From contig CAIMSU010000153.1 in assembly GCA_903844155.1 (NCBI GenBank), positions 1 to 40,393 of the forward strand: 40,393 bases of DNA. The letters run 5' to 3'. How positions within the stretch are numbered: the stretch's first letter is position 1; the number at the start of each line of letters is the position of its first letter. The position numbers and the translations under genes were made by a program. The notes beneath the pieces are model-generated. The model searched no databases. It had not been told where the DNA came from and saw nothing but the letters and a program-made list of their open reading frames with translations. Below, in pieces: positions 24,156-31,843 of this stretch. Origin of the DNA: an uncultured Pseudomonadota bacterium (GTDB taxonomy: Bacteria; Myxococcota_A; UBA796; SXON01).

Positions 24156-25451
24156 CTACGCGGCCGGGAGGGGCTTGGTCGGCTCGGGGGCGCCAAAGAC
24201 CTCGCTCCACTTGATGCGCCCGGTGAGCTGCATTAGCGCGAACAACGTCAGGATGCCGAGGATGGTGATGGTGAGGCCCGTGTAGCCGTCGAAGAAGTGG
24301 GCGACACCGAAGCCGACCTGGTAGAGGATCTGGGCGATGCCCGCTTCGATGAAGGCAAAGCGCGGGCCAACGACCAGACGCAAGTAGGTGACGGAGAGGA
24401 AGACGCTGACGGCGCTGGCGAGGCCGAAGGCGTACTCGACGGGGAGGTGGTCGGCGGTGTACGCGAAGAGCAGGTTGAAGGCGAAGAAGGCAGACGCGAG
24501 CAAGAGGTAGTTCACCGGGTGGATCTCATACTTCTTGAGCAGGCCGAGCACGTAGATCCAGACGAAGTAGAGCCCGAGCGGGATGGGAGCGGAGAACGAC
24601 AGCATGGAGGCCAACTCGCCGGGTTGGATGTGCGTCGGCATCGTCATCCCGATGGCCTGGCCGGTCACCAGGCGCGCAAAGTCCCAGTTCAGGGCCCAGC
24701 CGGGGCGGCCGTCGAGCGCGGTCTCCTGGGTGGGCGACATCGTCATGCTTGGAAAGTCGATCGCGGTGAAATCGGTGGTCATCGCCAGCTTGAAGTCCTC
24801 GACCTGGCCGACCTCGCGCGTGGGTTGGTAGCGCCACTCAGTCATACCCTGGGAGTGGTAGCCGATGCCAAGCGCGATCACCTGACCCAACTGCACGCCT
24901 CCGGGGAGCGTGGCGGTCACGACGCCCGGGGAATTCACGAGGCTGCGGGCGATGTCCTTGCCGTCCACGAGAAAGCTGAAGTCGTCATACTGGCCCTGCG
25001 GGTCGGGGTAGGCGAACGCCACCTCCACGTGTGAGTTCGCGGGAACATCGCCTTCGATGGGGATCTTCCAGCCGCCCGTGAACGCAACCTTGTAGAGCGG
25101 AAACCACATGAGGCCCTTGCGGCGCTCGTCCAGGGAGAGGTCGGCCGTGATGCGGGTCTGGTTCGGGACCAGCACGCGGGAGCGGGCCTCCCAGGTGGGC
25201 GTGACCTTGGTGGTCACCTGGCCGTTGGCGAGGGTGATCTGCTCCTCGTGATTCACCAGCTCTTCCCAGTTAAGCGTAACGGTCGGTGCGGCCTGCGTTT
25301 GTGGGCTGCCGTAGAGCTGCTGGATGCGCGAGGAGAGGGAGCCGGTCTCATCGTCTGTGCGCGCGGTCGTGATGCCGCCGAGGGTCATCCAGGAGGCGAG
25401 CGCGAAGAGAAAGACGAGGATGATGCCGAAGAGTCGGAGGAACGGGTTCAT
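24156..25451 (-). CDS. CreD-like inner-membrane protein
   Basis: A 431-aa membrane protein with the CreD layout: one N-terminal helix (FGIILVFLFALASWMTLGG), a ~260-residue periplasmic region with the family-like RKGLMWFPLYKVAFTGGWKI stretch, and a cluster of C-terminal helices from about residue 300 (LGLYFVWIYVLGLLKK, INYLLLASAFF-type, YAFGLASAVSVFLSVTYLRL, GLTITILGILTLFALMQL). CreD is a poorly understood envelope-integrity protein controlled by CreBC in enterobacteria. No creBC pair is adjacent, but a cre-tag-like direct repeat lies at 25562-25577 in the divergent promoter region. ATG 25451 begins a good membrane start; the frame stays open upstream but with low-complexity composition. Terminator at 24112-24145. 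Confidence 0.75.
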   Translation of the reverse strand: MNPFLRLFGIILVFLFALASWMTLGGITTARTDDETGSLSSRIQQLYGSPQTQAAPTVTLNWEELVNHEEQITLANGQVTTKVTPTWEARSRVLVPNQTRITADLSLDERRKGLMWFPLYKVAFTGGWKIPIEGDVPANSHVEVAFAYPDPQGQYDDFSFLVDGKDIARSLVNSPGVVTATLPGGVQLGQVIALGIGYHSQGMTEWRYQPTREVGQVEDFKLAMTTDFTAIDFPSMTMSPTQETALDGRPGWALNWDFARLVTGQAIGMTMPTHIQPGELASMLSFSAPIPLGLYFVWIYVLGLLKKYEIHPVNYLLLASAFFAFNLLFAYTADHLPVEYAFGLASAVSVFLSVTYLRLVVGPRFAFIEAGIAQILYQVGFGVAHFFDGYTGLTITILGILTLFALMQLTGRIKWSEVFGAPEPTKPLPAA

Positions 25452-25561
25452 AGGCGGGATCCGGGTGAGGGGGACGCGTGGGGCGGCGGGATGCCGACGC
25501 CCTACTTGTACGTCGCCGATCTGGCGCGCTCGTCGACCGCGTCGGGCGATAGCGACCAGAC

Positions 25562-25582
25562 TTCGTGCAGGATTCGTGCAGG
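25562..25582 (+). promoter_or_regulatory. Tandem 10-bp repeat, cre-tag-like operator
   Basis: TTCGTGCAGG occurs twice, at 25562-25571 and 25573-25582, an 11-bp period. Written as half-sites it is TTCGT-N6-TTCGT, the same geometry as the E. coli cre tag (TTCAC-N6-TTCAC) bound by CreB. It sits between the divergent CreD-like and VTT-like genes. OmpR-type regulators typically bind such one-turn direct repeats. Confidence 0.5.
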
Positions 25583-25632
25583 GCCCGGACAAATTCTGTC
25601 CAGGGCTCAGAATCGCGTAGGGCGTTTCTGAG
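25583..25632 (+). other. Two adjacent stem-loops upstream of VTT-like gene
   Basis: First hairpin 25583-25606: GCCC-GGACA / TGTCC-A-GGGC, nine pairs with a one-base bulge and a 5-nt loop. Second hairpin: CTCAGAA (25606-25612) with TTCTGAG (25626-25632), 13-nt loop. They directly follow the tandem operator-like repeat and end 20 nt before the GTG start at 25653. They could be leader structure or protein-binding dyads; no T-tract follows, so a terminator is less likely. Confidence 0.4.
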
Positions 25633-25652
25633 ACGGGGGGATAGGGAGAGGG

Positions 25653-26237
25653 GTGTCCGCGCCGCCTGCCGTTGAGCCTGCCGAGCTGACGAAGCGGGAG
25701 GTGCTGGTCAACATCGTGCGCGCGCTCGCGATCCTGCTGGTCCTGGTGGTGCTGATCGGGGTCCTGTTTCGCGCGCCGATGGAGGCCGCGGCCGGGGTGT
25801 TCGTCGCCAAATTCGGGCTCTGGGGCGTCTTCTGCGCGGCGCTCATGCTCGACGCCCTGCCCGGCCTCGGGTCGCAGCCCATCGTGCTGCTCGCGTGCGC
25901 GGGTGGTCTGCCGGGCGGGTGGGTGTGGCTCGCGGCGGGGGTGGGGTCGTGGATGTCGGGGTCGCTCGGCTGGGGCGTTGGGCGGGCGCTTGGCCGTTGG
26001 CCGTGGTTTGCGGCGTGGATCAGGCGCACCGGGCTGGAGCGCGGGCTGCTGAAGCACCGTCGCCGGGCGATCTTCCTCGCGTCGCTCATCCCATTCCCGT
26101 ACGGGCTGGTGACGATGGCGGCGGGCGCAGCGGGTTTGCCGTTGGGCGAGGTAGCGCTTGGCGCGACGGGCCGGTTCATCAAGATCGGGCTGAACGTGGC
26201 GATCGTCGTGGCCGGCTGGAGTGCCACGCGGCGGTAG
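25653..26237 (+). CDS. VTT/DedA-like (TVP38/TMEM64, YqaA-type) membrane protein
   Basis: A 194-aa polytopic membrane protein: helix ~19-41 (IVRALAILLVLVVLIGVLF), helix ~52-70 (GLWGVFCAALMLDALPGLG), a Gly-rich re-entrant stretch (LLACAGGLPGGWVWLAAGVG, SWMSGSLGWGVGRALGR) and C-terminal helices (FLASLIPFPYGLVTMAAGAAGL, FIKIGLNVAIVVAGW). The conserved G-x-x-x-G pattern and the IPFPYGLVTMAAGAAG element fit the VTT fold, whose members move phospholipids across membranes or support envelope homeostasis. GTG 25653 is preceded by AGGGAGAG. It shares a promoter region with the divergent CreD-like gene. Confidence 0.72.
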   Translation: MSAPPAVEPAELTKREVLVNIVRALAILLVLVVLIGVLFRAPMEAAAGVFVAKFGLWGVFCAALMLDALPGLGSQPIVLLACAGGLPGGWVWLAAGVGSWMSGSLGWGVGRALGRWPWFAAWIRRTGLERGLLKHRRRAIFLASLIPFPYGLVTMAAGAAGLPLGEVALGATGRFIKIGLNVAIVVAGWSATRR

Positions 26238-26262
26238 GCGCCGCGCGGGGTTAGAGTGCCGT

Positions 26263-28308
26263 ATGATCCTGTTCTCCACCTACTATCTGGACTACCTGCC
26301 GCAGCCGTTGTTGCGCCGGCTGCTGGACGACTCGGAGAGCGTCCCGGGCCTGCCGATGCGGGTGGCGAAGGGCCTGCAGGTGGAGTTCCCAGGCTTGGAG
26401 TCCGTTGCGGCGCTCGGGGTCGTGCTGGAGGTCTACAAGGCGGTGGCCGCCTCGCTCCAGGGCGTGCTCGAGCAGCGGCGGAGGGACCGGGCTTTCATCG
26501 ACGAGGAGACGCTGGCGTGTGTGGCACGGAACGGGGACCGGGGCGTGCGCGATCCGCAGTACGACAGCGTTGTCGGCAAGGTGGGGCCGGGGTTTGGGCA
26601 CGGGTCTCCCCGGGTGATTGTTGGGCCATTGCCACGGTCGGGCGACCCGGTGCGCGTCGATGTCCCGGCCTGGCTCGCCGGAGACCAGATCACGCTTTTT
26701 GGCCCTCCGGACGACCCAAAGCTCTCGATCAACGCGATGAACGCCTTGCACCGTCGCCGGGCCGGGGAGCCAGCGATCGTCGCTGAGCTGGTGGAACGCA
26801 GCGGCATCGTGCCGCGTTGGGGTGCCGACAGCGAAGACAGCAAGACCCCGCTGACGCACAGCCTCCTCCACGCGAGTGAGAACCTTGCGGGCTGCTTCGA
26901 CCACTCGCTGGCGTACACAGATCCCCGCACGGGAAAGCACTACGCGCTGGCGGAGAACAGCCTTTCACTGCCGATCAAGCGCGTTGCCGGGCTGGCGCTG
27001 CCGGACGCAAGCCACTTCTACCTCAACAATCCGCTGCCGCTGCATCTCGTGGAGCTGGTGCAGCATGTCTGGCTGCACCGGGACCGGCCCGAGGCGCTGG
27101 TCTTCTACGTCCCAAAGCTGGAGAACGAGGAAGAAGCCGCCTATGTTGCGGAGCTGGTGCGGACCACGGAACGGGTCGTGCGGGCGCGCCACCCCGCGTA
27201 TGTGCTCGGCAGCGTGCGGCTGATGATCGTGTTCGAAAACCCGCGCGCGATCTTTCGGATCCGAGAGATGGCCGCGGCGCTACACCCCTATTTTGTAGGC
27301 GGCTCGCTGGGGTGGCACGATTTTCTGGCCTCGACCGCCCGGTTGTTCCGGCACGATCCGAACTACCGGATTCCCGTCAAGGCCGATCCCAACATCGTGA
27401 TCCGCCACATCAAGGAGTCGCACCTCATCCTCGCCCGCGAACTTGGGCCGATCGGCGCGCTCAAGCTTGGGGGCATGTATGGGATCCTGCCGCTAGAAGG
27501 CGTCGCCGGCTCCTACGAGGTCGCCATCGTCGGGTTCATCCGGGATGTCGTGACCCAGATGAAGCGTGGGTTGGACGGCTTCTGGGTCGCGCACCCGGAC
27601 TTCGTGCGGCTCGGGATCGCGCTGGTCGCGGCGTGGCGCCTCGATCATCCGACGTCCTCCGAGCCAGCGGGGGGTAACGGGCCGGGCTGGGTGGACCGCC
27701 TCGTCCGGGCGCTGGTGACGGATCCGGACGAGCAAGCGCCGTTGTTGGCGTTCATCGCCGGTCCAGACGTCCCGGGCCTCGCGGTCGACAACGCGCGGTA
27801 CGCACGAGCGGTGCTCGCGGCGGACCTTGCCGTTTCGCCCGTCATCGCGAACGACGATCCAGAAGAGGTCAGGTACAACGTCGTTCAAGCGCTGCAGTAC
27901 CTCACGGACTGGCTTTGCGGCAACGGCTGCGTCGCCCTCCCGACCCACCTCACGAACGCGCGCGGCGAGCGTGTGCCCGTGCGGGTGATGGACGATCTGG
28001 CGACGACCGAACGGTCCCGCTGGGAATTGTGGGCCGAGGTGCACCACGGGCGCGTCCCGGAGGCGCTGTTCGAGCAGATCCTGGGCGACGAGATCGCCCG
28101 GTTGCGCGCCGGGATTGGGGCACAAATCCGCTGGGAGGGGGAGGCTGCGCGTTGGTATCCCGTCGCAGCGCACGTCCTGCGCTGCCTGGTGCTTCAGGAA
28201 GATCCGCCGGAGTTCGTGACCGAGTGGCTGATGCCGTTCACGTGCGACGTCATCCGGTCCGCCGCAAACCCGCTGGCGACAGCGCGGGGGTTCGGGCTCC
28301 GGATCTGA
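26263..28308 (+). CDS. Divergent malate synthase-like protein
   Basis: A 681-aa protein whose central and C-terminal parts read like malate synthase. The segment FYVPKLENEEEA is followed by RLMIVFENPRAIFRIREM, GGSLGWHDFLASTARLF, GLDGFWVAHPDFVRLGIAL, VVQALQYLTDWLCGNGCVAL and MDDLATTERSRWELWAEV, the family's closing MEDAATAE block. Glu325 and Asp353 are 28 residues apart, the spacing of the magnesium ligands in known malate synthases, and Asp578 fits the catalytic base. The N-terminal ~250 residues are not recognisable. At 681 aa it falls between isoforms A (~530) and G (~720). The expected reaction is glyoxylate plus acetyl-CoA to malate, but another acyl-CoA partner is possible. No isocitrate lyase gene is nearby. 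Start ATG 26263, without a clear ribosome site. Confidence 0.75.
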   Translation: MILFSTYYLDYLPQPLLRRLLDDSESVPGLPMRVAKGLQVEFPGLESVAALGVVLEVYKAVAASLQGVLEQRRRDRAFIDEETLACVARNGDRGVRDPQYDSVVGKVGPGFGHGSPRVIVGPLPRSGDPVRVDVPAWLAGDQITLFGPPDDPKLSINAMNALHRRRAGEPAIVAELVERSGIVPRWGADSEDSKTPLTHSLLHASENLAGCFDHSLAYTDPRTGKHYALAENSLSLPIKRVAGLALPDASHFYLNNPLPLHLVELVQHVWLHRDRPEALVFYVPKLENEEEAAYVAELVRTTERVVRARHPAYVLGSVRLMIVFENPRAIFRIREMAAALHPYFVGGSLGWHDFLASTARLFRHDPNYRIPVKADPNIVIRHIKESHLILARELGPIGALKLGGMYGILPLEGVAGSYEVAIVGFIRDVVTQMKRGLDGFWVAHPDFVRLGIALVAAWRLDHPTSSEPAGGNGPGWVDRLVRALVTDPDEQAPLLAFIAGPDVPGLAVDNARYARAVLAADLAVSPVIANDDPEEVRYNVVQALQYLTDWLCGNGCVALPTHLTNARGERVPVRVMDDLATTERSRWELWAEVHHGRVPEALFEQILGDEIARLRAGIGAQIRWEGEAARWYPVAAHVLRCLVLQEDPPEFVTEWLMPFTCDVIRSAANPLATARGFGLRI

Positions 28309-28317
28309 CGTCGGGCC

Positions 28318-29154
28318 CTAATTCTCCCACCGAAACGCCAGGAAGGTGTACGGCGGCCAGGTCGCATGGAAGCGGGAAGCCAGCCAGGCCTGGGAGCCGA
28401 GCACGAACGTCGGCATGGTCGGCCCGTCGTTTGGCTTCCAGAGCGCAAGGACGCCGAGGCGGATGTTCTTGTCGTCTGTGAGCGCGTTGGAGGTCCAATT
28501 CAGGGCGGGCCCAAACCAGAGCTTGCGCGACGTAGGCGTGGCCGGGTTGATCGCGTCGTAGAACGCGTAGACGGTTCGGCGGATGACCCAGCCGTGTGCG
28601 GGCGCGTCGATCTGGTCGGTGGGGTCCCAATAGAGTGTGAGATCCTTGCGATAGCCGTAGACGTCGTTACGGACGAACGTGGCCTCGGCAATTGCGAGGA
28701 TCGGGCCCGCTTTTGCCTTGAGGCGCACGTCCGCGAAGGCCTGGATGCCTCCGCCGCCCTCACGGTCACCGTCGGCGATGGCGCCCTGCTTCCAGGACCG
28801 CGTCGCGTCCGTGTCCCCGACGGGGATGGGAAGGATCGCCGAGAACGTCCCGAAGTACCAGATGCCCCAGGCACCGAGCGAAAAATCGCAGACCGCGAGC
28901 GGCGAGAGCCGGAACGTCGGGCCGACGCGCAGGAACGCCGGCGTGGCTTCCACATGCGCGACGACGGAGGTGAAGTTGTCGGCGGTGAGGGCGTGTGCGA
29001 TGCCCGTGCCGGGGGAGACCGGATAGAGTGAGAATCGCCATTCAGGCTCGAAGATCGCCTGCACCCCCTCGGGAAAAGCCGCGCCGGCGAGCTGCTCCAT
29101 GTGGTGGAAGTCCGCGGCTCGGGTGGGCTGGACGAGGAGGAGCGCTGCGAGCAA
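28318..29154 (-). CDS. Exported beta-rich (putative outer-membrane) protein
   Basis: A 278-aa product with a short signal peptide (LLLVQPTRAADF) and many alternating amphipathic strands: FLRVGPTFRLSPLAVCDFSL, IWYFGTFSAILPIPVG, AFADVRLKAKAGPILAIAEA, TVYAFYDAINPATPTSRKLW, FGPALNWTSNALTDDK, and the end YTFLAFRWEN. This is consistent with a small outer-membrane barrel, though a periplasmic beta-sandwich cannot be excluded. It is the third gene of the START-like/lipoprotein operon; the likely start is TTG 29154, 3 nt after the preceding stop (CTG 29157 is in frame just before). It converges on the malate synthase-like gene, 9 nt away. No family recognised. Confidence 0.7.
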   Translation of the reverse strand: MLAALLLVQPTRAADFHHMEQLAGAAFPEGVQAIFEPEWRFSLYPVSPGTGIAHALTADNFTSVVAHVEATPAFLRVGPTFRLSPLAVCDFSLGAWGIWYFGTFSAILPIPVGDTDATRSWKQGAIADGDREGGGGIQAFADVRLKAKAGPILAIAEATFVRNDVYGYRKDLTLYWDPTDQIDAPAHGWVIRRTVYAFYDAINPATPTSRKLWFGPALNWTSNALTDDKNIRLGVLALWKPNDGPTMPTFVLGSQAWLASRFHATWPPYTFLAFRWEN

Positions 29155-29157
29155 CAG

Positions 29158-29961
29158 TCAGAGTCCCTGGGCGATGATGGCAGCGTCTGTGTCGGAAAGC
29201 ACACCCGTCAGCCCGTCGAGGAGCTGCTGCTCCAGGAAATCCTGCGAGACGAGGCCGTCAATCACCAGCACCATCTCCGTCCATAGCGCCTGGGAGCGGT
29301 GCACAGTACCGTCCGAGGTGTCCATGAACACGTCCAGCGTGTAGGACTGCCGCACGCCGTTCTGGTGGGCGTCATCCCAGCCTTCAACCTCGATCCAGCC
29401 GCGGCTCACCACGGCCTTCTGGTCGTTTCCGTCCGCGTCCGTGTACGTCGCCCACTGATAGTCCTTGAAGTACACGTAGGGGATGGTCACGCCAAAGGCA
29501 GCGGTCTTGATGATGTCGTTGGTGGTCGTCAGCCGCTCGCAGGTCTCGTCCGCAAAACAATCCCCGCCGGTGACAAAAGCACGCTCGTTCTTGGAGTAGT
29601 CGTTGGGGTTCACCACCGACTGATCGGGCAGCATGATGAACGCGACCTGCTGGTCGAGCGTCGCGGTGCTCTGCGCGTCCACGAAGCCGCCGAGCGTGTC
29701 GGCAGGGTCGGTGCCGGGTGGGATCACGATCTGCGCGACGGCGTCGCTCGACAGCGCTGGCAGGATGTAGCCCGGCTCGGCAGCGCCGCGAGTGTCCATC
29801 CAGGTTGCCAGCGAGGTCAGGCCCCCGGAGAGCAACGTGGGGTCGGCCTGATTGCCGAAAAGATACGGGGCAAGGTCTACCAGATCCGTCGGCGCCGACG
29901 CCTGCTTCTTGCAGCCCGTGGCGACGGAGATGCCGGCGAGGATCCAGACGACCTTCTTCAT
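29158..29961 (-). CDS. Lipoprotein of unknown function
   Basis: A 267-aa lipoprotein: KKVVWILAGISVATGC is a signal peptide with a lipobox ending at Cys17. The mature part has no family I recognise. It contains two Cys near the middle (GGDCFADETCERL), which could form a disulfide, and strand-like regions (AAFGVTIPYVYFKDYQWATY, RQSYTLDVFMDTSDGTVHRS). ATG 29961 overlaps the stop of the preceding START-like gene by 4 nt, so the two are translationally coupled. Together with the following barrel-like gene it makes a periplasm-to-outer-membrane set, which suggests it bridges or anchors the START-like protein. Confidence 0.75.
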   Translation of the reverse strand: MKKVVWILAGISVATGCKKQASAPTDLVDLAPYLFGNQADPTLLSGGLTSLATWMDTRGAAEPGYILPALSSDAVAQIVIPPGTDPADTLGGFVDAQSTATLDQQVAFIMLPDQSVVNPNDYSKNERAFVTGGDCFADETCERLTTTNDIIKTAAFGVTIPYVYFKDYQWATYTDADGNDQKAVVSRGWIEVEGWDDAHQNGVRQSYTLDVFMDTSDGTVHRSQALWTEMVLVIDGLVSQDFLEQQLLDGLTGVLSDTDAAIIAQGL

Positions 29962-30533
29962 GCGCCCTCCGCGCGGTGGACCAGGTCAACGAGGTAATCC
30001 TTCACGCCCTGCCCGCACAGCCAGGACTTGATGAAACCGGGGATAGCGGCTCCGAAATCCGTGTCGACAACGTAGCTCAAGCGTTGCCACTGAGGGTTGT
30101 TGGGGCTGGTGCCCAGCGTGTAGACCCCCCGGCTCCAGGTCAGGTCATTCGGCTGCGACGCGTCGAGCTCATGGATCAAGCTGCCATCAGCGCGATCGAG
30201 GAGGTAGTGGTTGTGGTAGGTCACGGAGAACCCGAAGTGTGAGACTTCCCACACCCCCCACTCCTCTGTCGGCGTGCTTGTCCGGTAGTACGCGAACGAC
30301 TTCACCGAGCTGTTGCCCTTGAGCCGCGCCTGAAAATCCAGGAGCGCGGCCCAGACCGCATCGGCCGACGCTGCAACGTCCGCGATTCCTTCCACGCTCA
30401 CGCCGCCGGCGTGGCTTGGGGTGTGGTCGAGCAGCAGCACCTCGCCAGCGGCCAGCGACGCCTCCTGCGCGGGCGCGAGCGGCGCGAGGCCGGCATCGGC
30501 CGTCGGGAGGATGGCGAGGAGCGAGAGGATCAC
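29958..30533 (-). CDS. Exported START/SRPBCC-like ligand-binding protein
   Basis: A 191-aa protein with a signal peptide (ILSLLAILPTADAG) followed by a SRPBCC/START-type fold by pattern: VSVEGIADVAASADAVWAAL is the opening strand-helix of the family (where polyketide-cyclase-like proteins read V-x-A-x-x-x-V-W-x-x-L), then LKGNSSVKSFAYYR, WEVSHFGFSVTYHNHYLL, LTWSRGVYTLG, RLSYVVDTDFGAAIPGFIKSWL and a C-terminal helix ending KDYLVDLVHR. These folds bind lipids or other hydrophobic molecules in a deep cavity. An exported version upstream of a lipoprotein and a beta-rich exported protein points to a periplasmic hydrophobic-ligand carrier. GTG 30533 is the start; the gene is the promoter-proximal member of the operon. 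Confidence 0.72.
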   Translation of the reverse strand: MILSLLAILPTADAGLAPLAPAQEASLAAGEVLLLDHTPSHAGGVSVEGIADVAASADAVWAALLDFQARLKGNSSVKSFAYYRTSTPTEEWGVWEVSHFGFSVTYHNHYLLDRADGSLIHELDASQPNDLTWSRGVYTLGTSPNNPQWQRLSYVVDTDFGAAIPGFIKSWLCGQGVKDYLVDLVHRAEGA

Positions 30534-30568
30534 GCAGCGAGCGTAGCCCGTTGCGGCCTACCCCACGG

Positions 30569-31714
30569 TCAGCGCGCCTTGCGACGCACGCCAACGCGGG
30601 CTTCCGGCGCATCTGCGGTGGGCGCGGCGGCTTCCACCACAGGCGGAGCCACAGCGGGCGCAGGCTTCGCAACAGCGACGACCGCCTTCGGCCCCGGGGC
30701 GGGCGGCCGCGACGGGATCGCGTGGGCGGGCGCTCGGGGTGCGACCGCAGCGCGCGCGGCAACTTTCGGCGTCTTCGGCCCGATTGTCACGCCGGATAGC
30801 AGCCCCGCCATGGTGCCGAACGTGTTCTGCCCGGAGCTGTTGTTCCCGCGCTTTTCGGCCGGGACGTCTGCGGGGGTGTCGGCCGCCTGACGAATTCCCA
30901 GGTTCACCCGTTGCCGGGGCGCGTCGACGGACAGCACCCGCACATTCACGATCTGGCCCTCCTCCAGCGCGTCGCTGGCCTTGTTGAGGCGCGCCTTGCC
31001 GATGTTGGAGATGTGGACCAGCCCCTCGACCCCGTTCGGGAGCCGGACGAACGCGCCGAATTCGCGCAGCGCGATGACGGTTCCCTCGTACACCTCGCCC
31101 TCCTTCAACTCGGTGAGTCGCTCGCCGCGCGTGGCCTTCGCTTCCTCCTCCGCGATCGCCTTGTGGCTCACGATCGCGTCGCGCCCGCGCACGTCGAGGA
31201 TGCGGAACATCATCGTCTGCCCGACGTAGGCGGTGGGATCGGTGTCGATGACGCGGTCGATCTGGCCCATCGGGCAGAAGGCACGCACGCCGCCCGAAAG
31301 CTCGACCTCAAACCCGTGCTCGTTGTGCGACGTCACGCGGCCCTGCACCGGGATGCCCTGCTCCTTGGCCTCGTCGAGCAGCTCGCGCGTGGCCTCGCCC
31401 GAGACCGTGAGCGTCAGCTTGATCTCGCCGTCGCTCGTCGACAGAACGAACACGTCCAGCGCGTCGCCGGCTTGCAACCCGGCGGGGACGTCGATGCGCT
31501 CGAGCGTGGCGTCGGCCTTGGCGCCGATGTCCACGAACACGGTCGAGTCGGAGACACGCGAGACGGTCGCCCGTACGCGCTGACCCTTCCGGAACCCGCC
31601 CTTGTGCTTTGGGGCGAAGTCGCTCATCAATTGGGCAAGCTCGGCGGCCGAGAGATCGGCGACGGCGGTGAGATCGAGGTCGACGGGCGGGGCGGCGCGA
31701 GAGGGGGCGGGCAT
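30569..31714 (-). CDS. S1-domain RNA-binding protein
   Basis: A 381-aa protein with three S1-type oligonucleotide-binding domains: ~43-110 (KGQRVRATVSRVSDSTVFVDIG), ~120-190 (GIPVQGRVTSHNEHGFEVELSGG, ending VSHKA) and ~203-275 (EGEVYEGTVIALREFGAFVRLPNGVEGLVHISNIG, a textbook S1 domain). The last ~100 residues are a basic, Ala/Pro-rich tail. Ribosomal protein S1 in Gram-negatives usually has four to six S1 domains and ~550 aa, so this is a shorter S1-like protein or an accessory RNA-binding protein. ATG 31714 follows AGGAG. It is divergent from queA. Confidence 0.85.
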   Translation of the reverse strand: MPAPSRAAPPVDLDLTAVADLSAAELAQLMSDFAPKHKGGFRKGQRVRATVSRVSDSTVFVDIGAKADATLERIDVPAGLQAGDALDVFVLSTSDGEIKLTLTVSGEATRELLDEAKEQGIPVQGRVTSHNEHGFEVELSGGVRAFCPMGQIDRVIDTDPTAYVGQTMMFRILDVRGRDAIVSHKAIAEEEAKATRGERLTELKEGEVYEGTVIALREFGAFVRLPNGVEGLVHISNIGKARLNKASDALEEGQIVNVRVLSVDAPRQRVNLGIRQAADTPADVPAEKRGNNSSGQNTFGTMAGLLSGVTIGPKTPKVAARAAVAPRAPAHAIPSRPPAPGPKAVVAVAKPAPAVAPPVVEAAAPTADAPEARVGVRRKAR

Positions 31715-31843
31715 CGGGGCTCCTGACCGCGGAACGCGGCCGGGCGGCGGGTAACCCGGTGCGATCCGGTCGTGCAGCGTCCGGGGATGTAGCCGTCCCC
31801 GAGGCGGGCGCTCGGCGAACCTCCCACCGAATTAACGGCCGTC

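Noticed and set aside
25452-26279. N-terminal extension of the CreD-like frame upstream of 25451
   Set aside because: The extra ~275 residues are Pro/Arg/Ala low-complexity and antisense to the VTT-like gene; a normal membrane start exists at ATG 25451.
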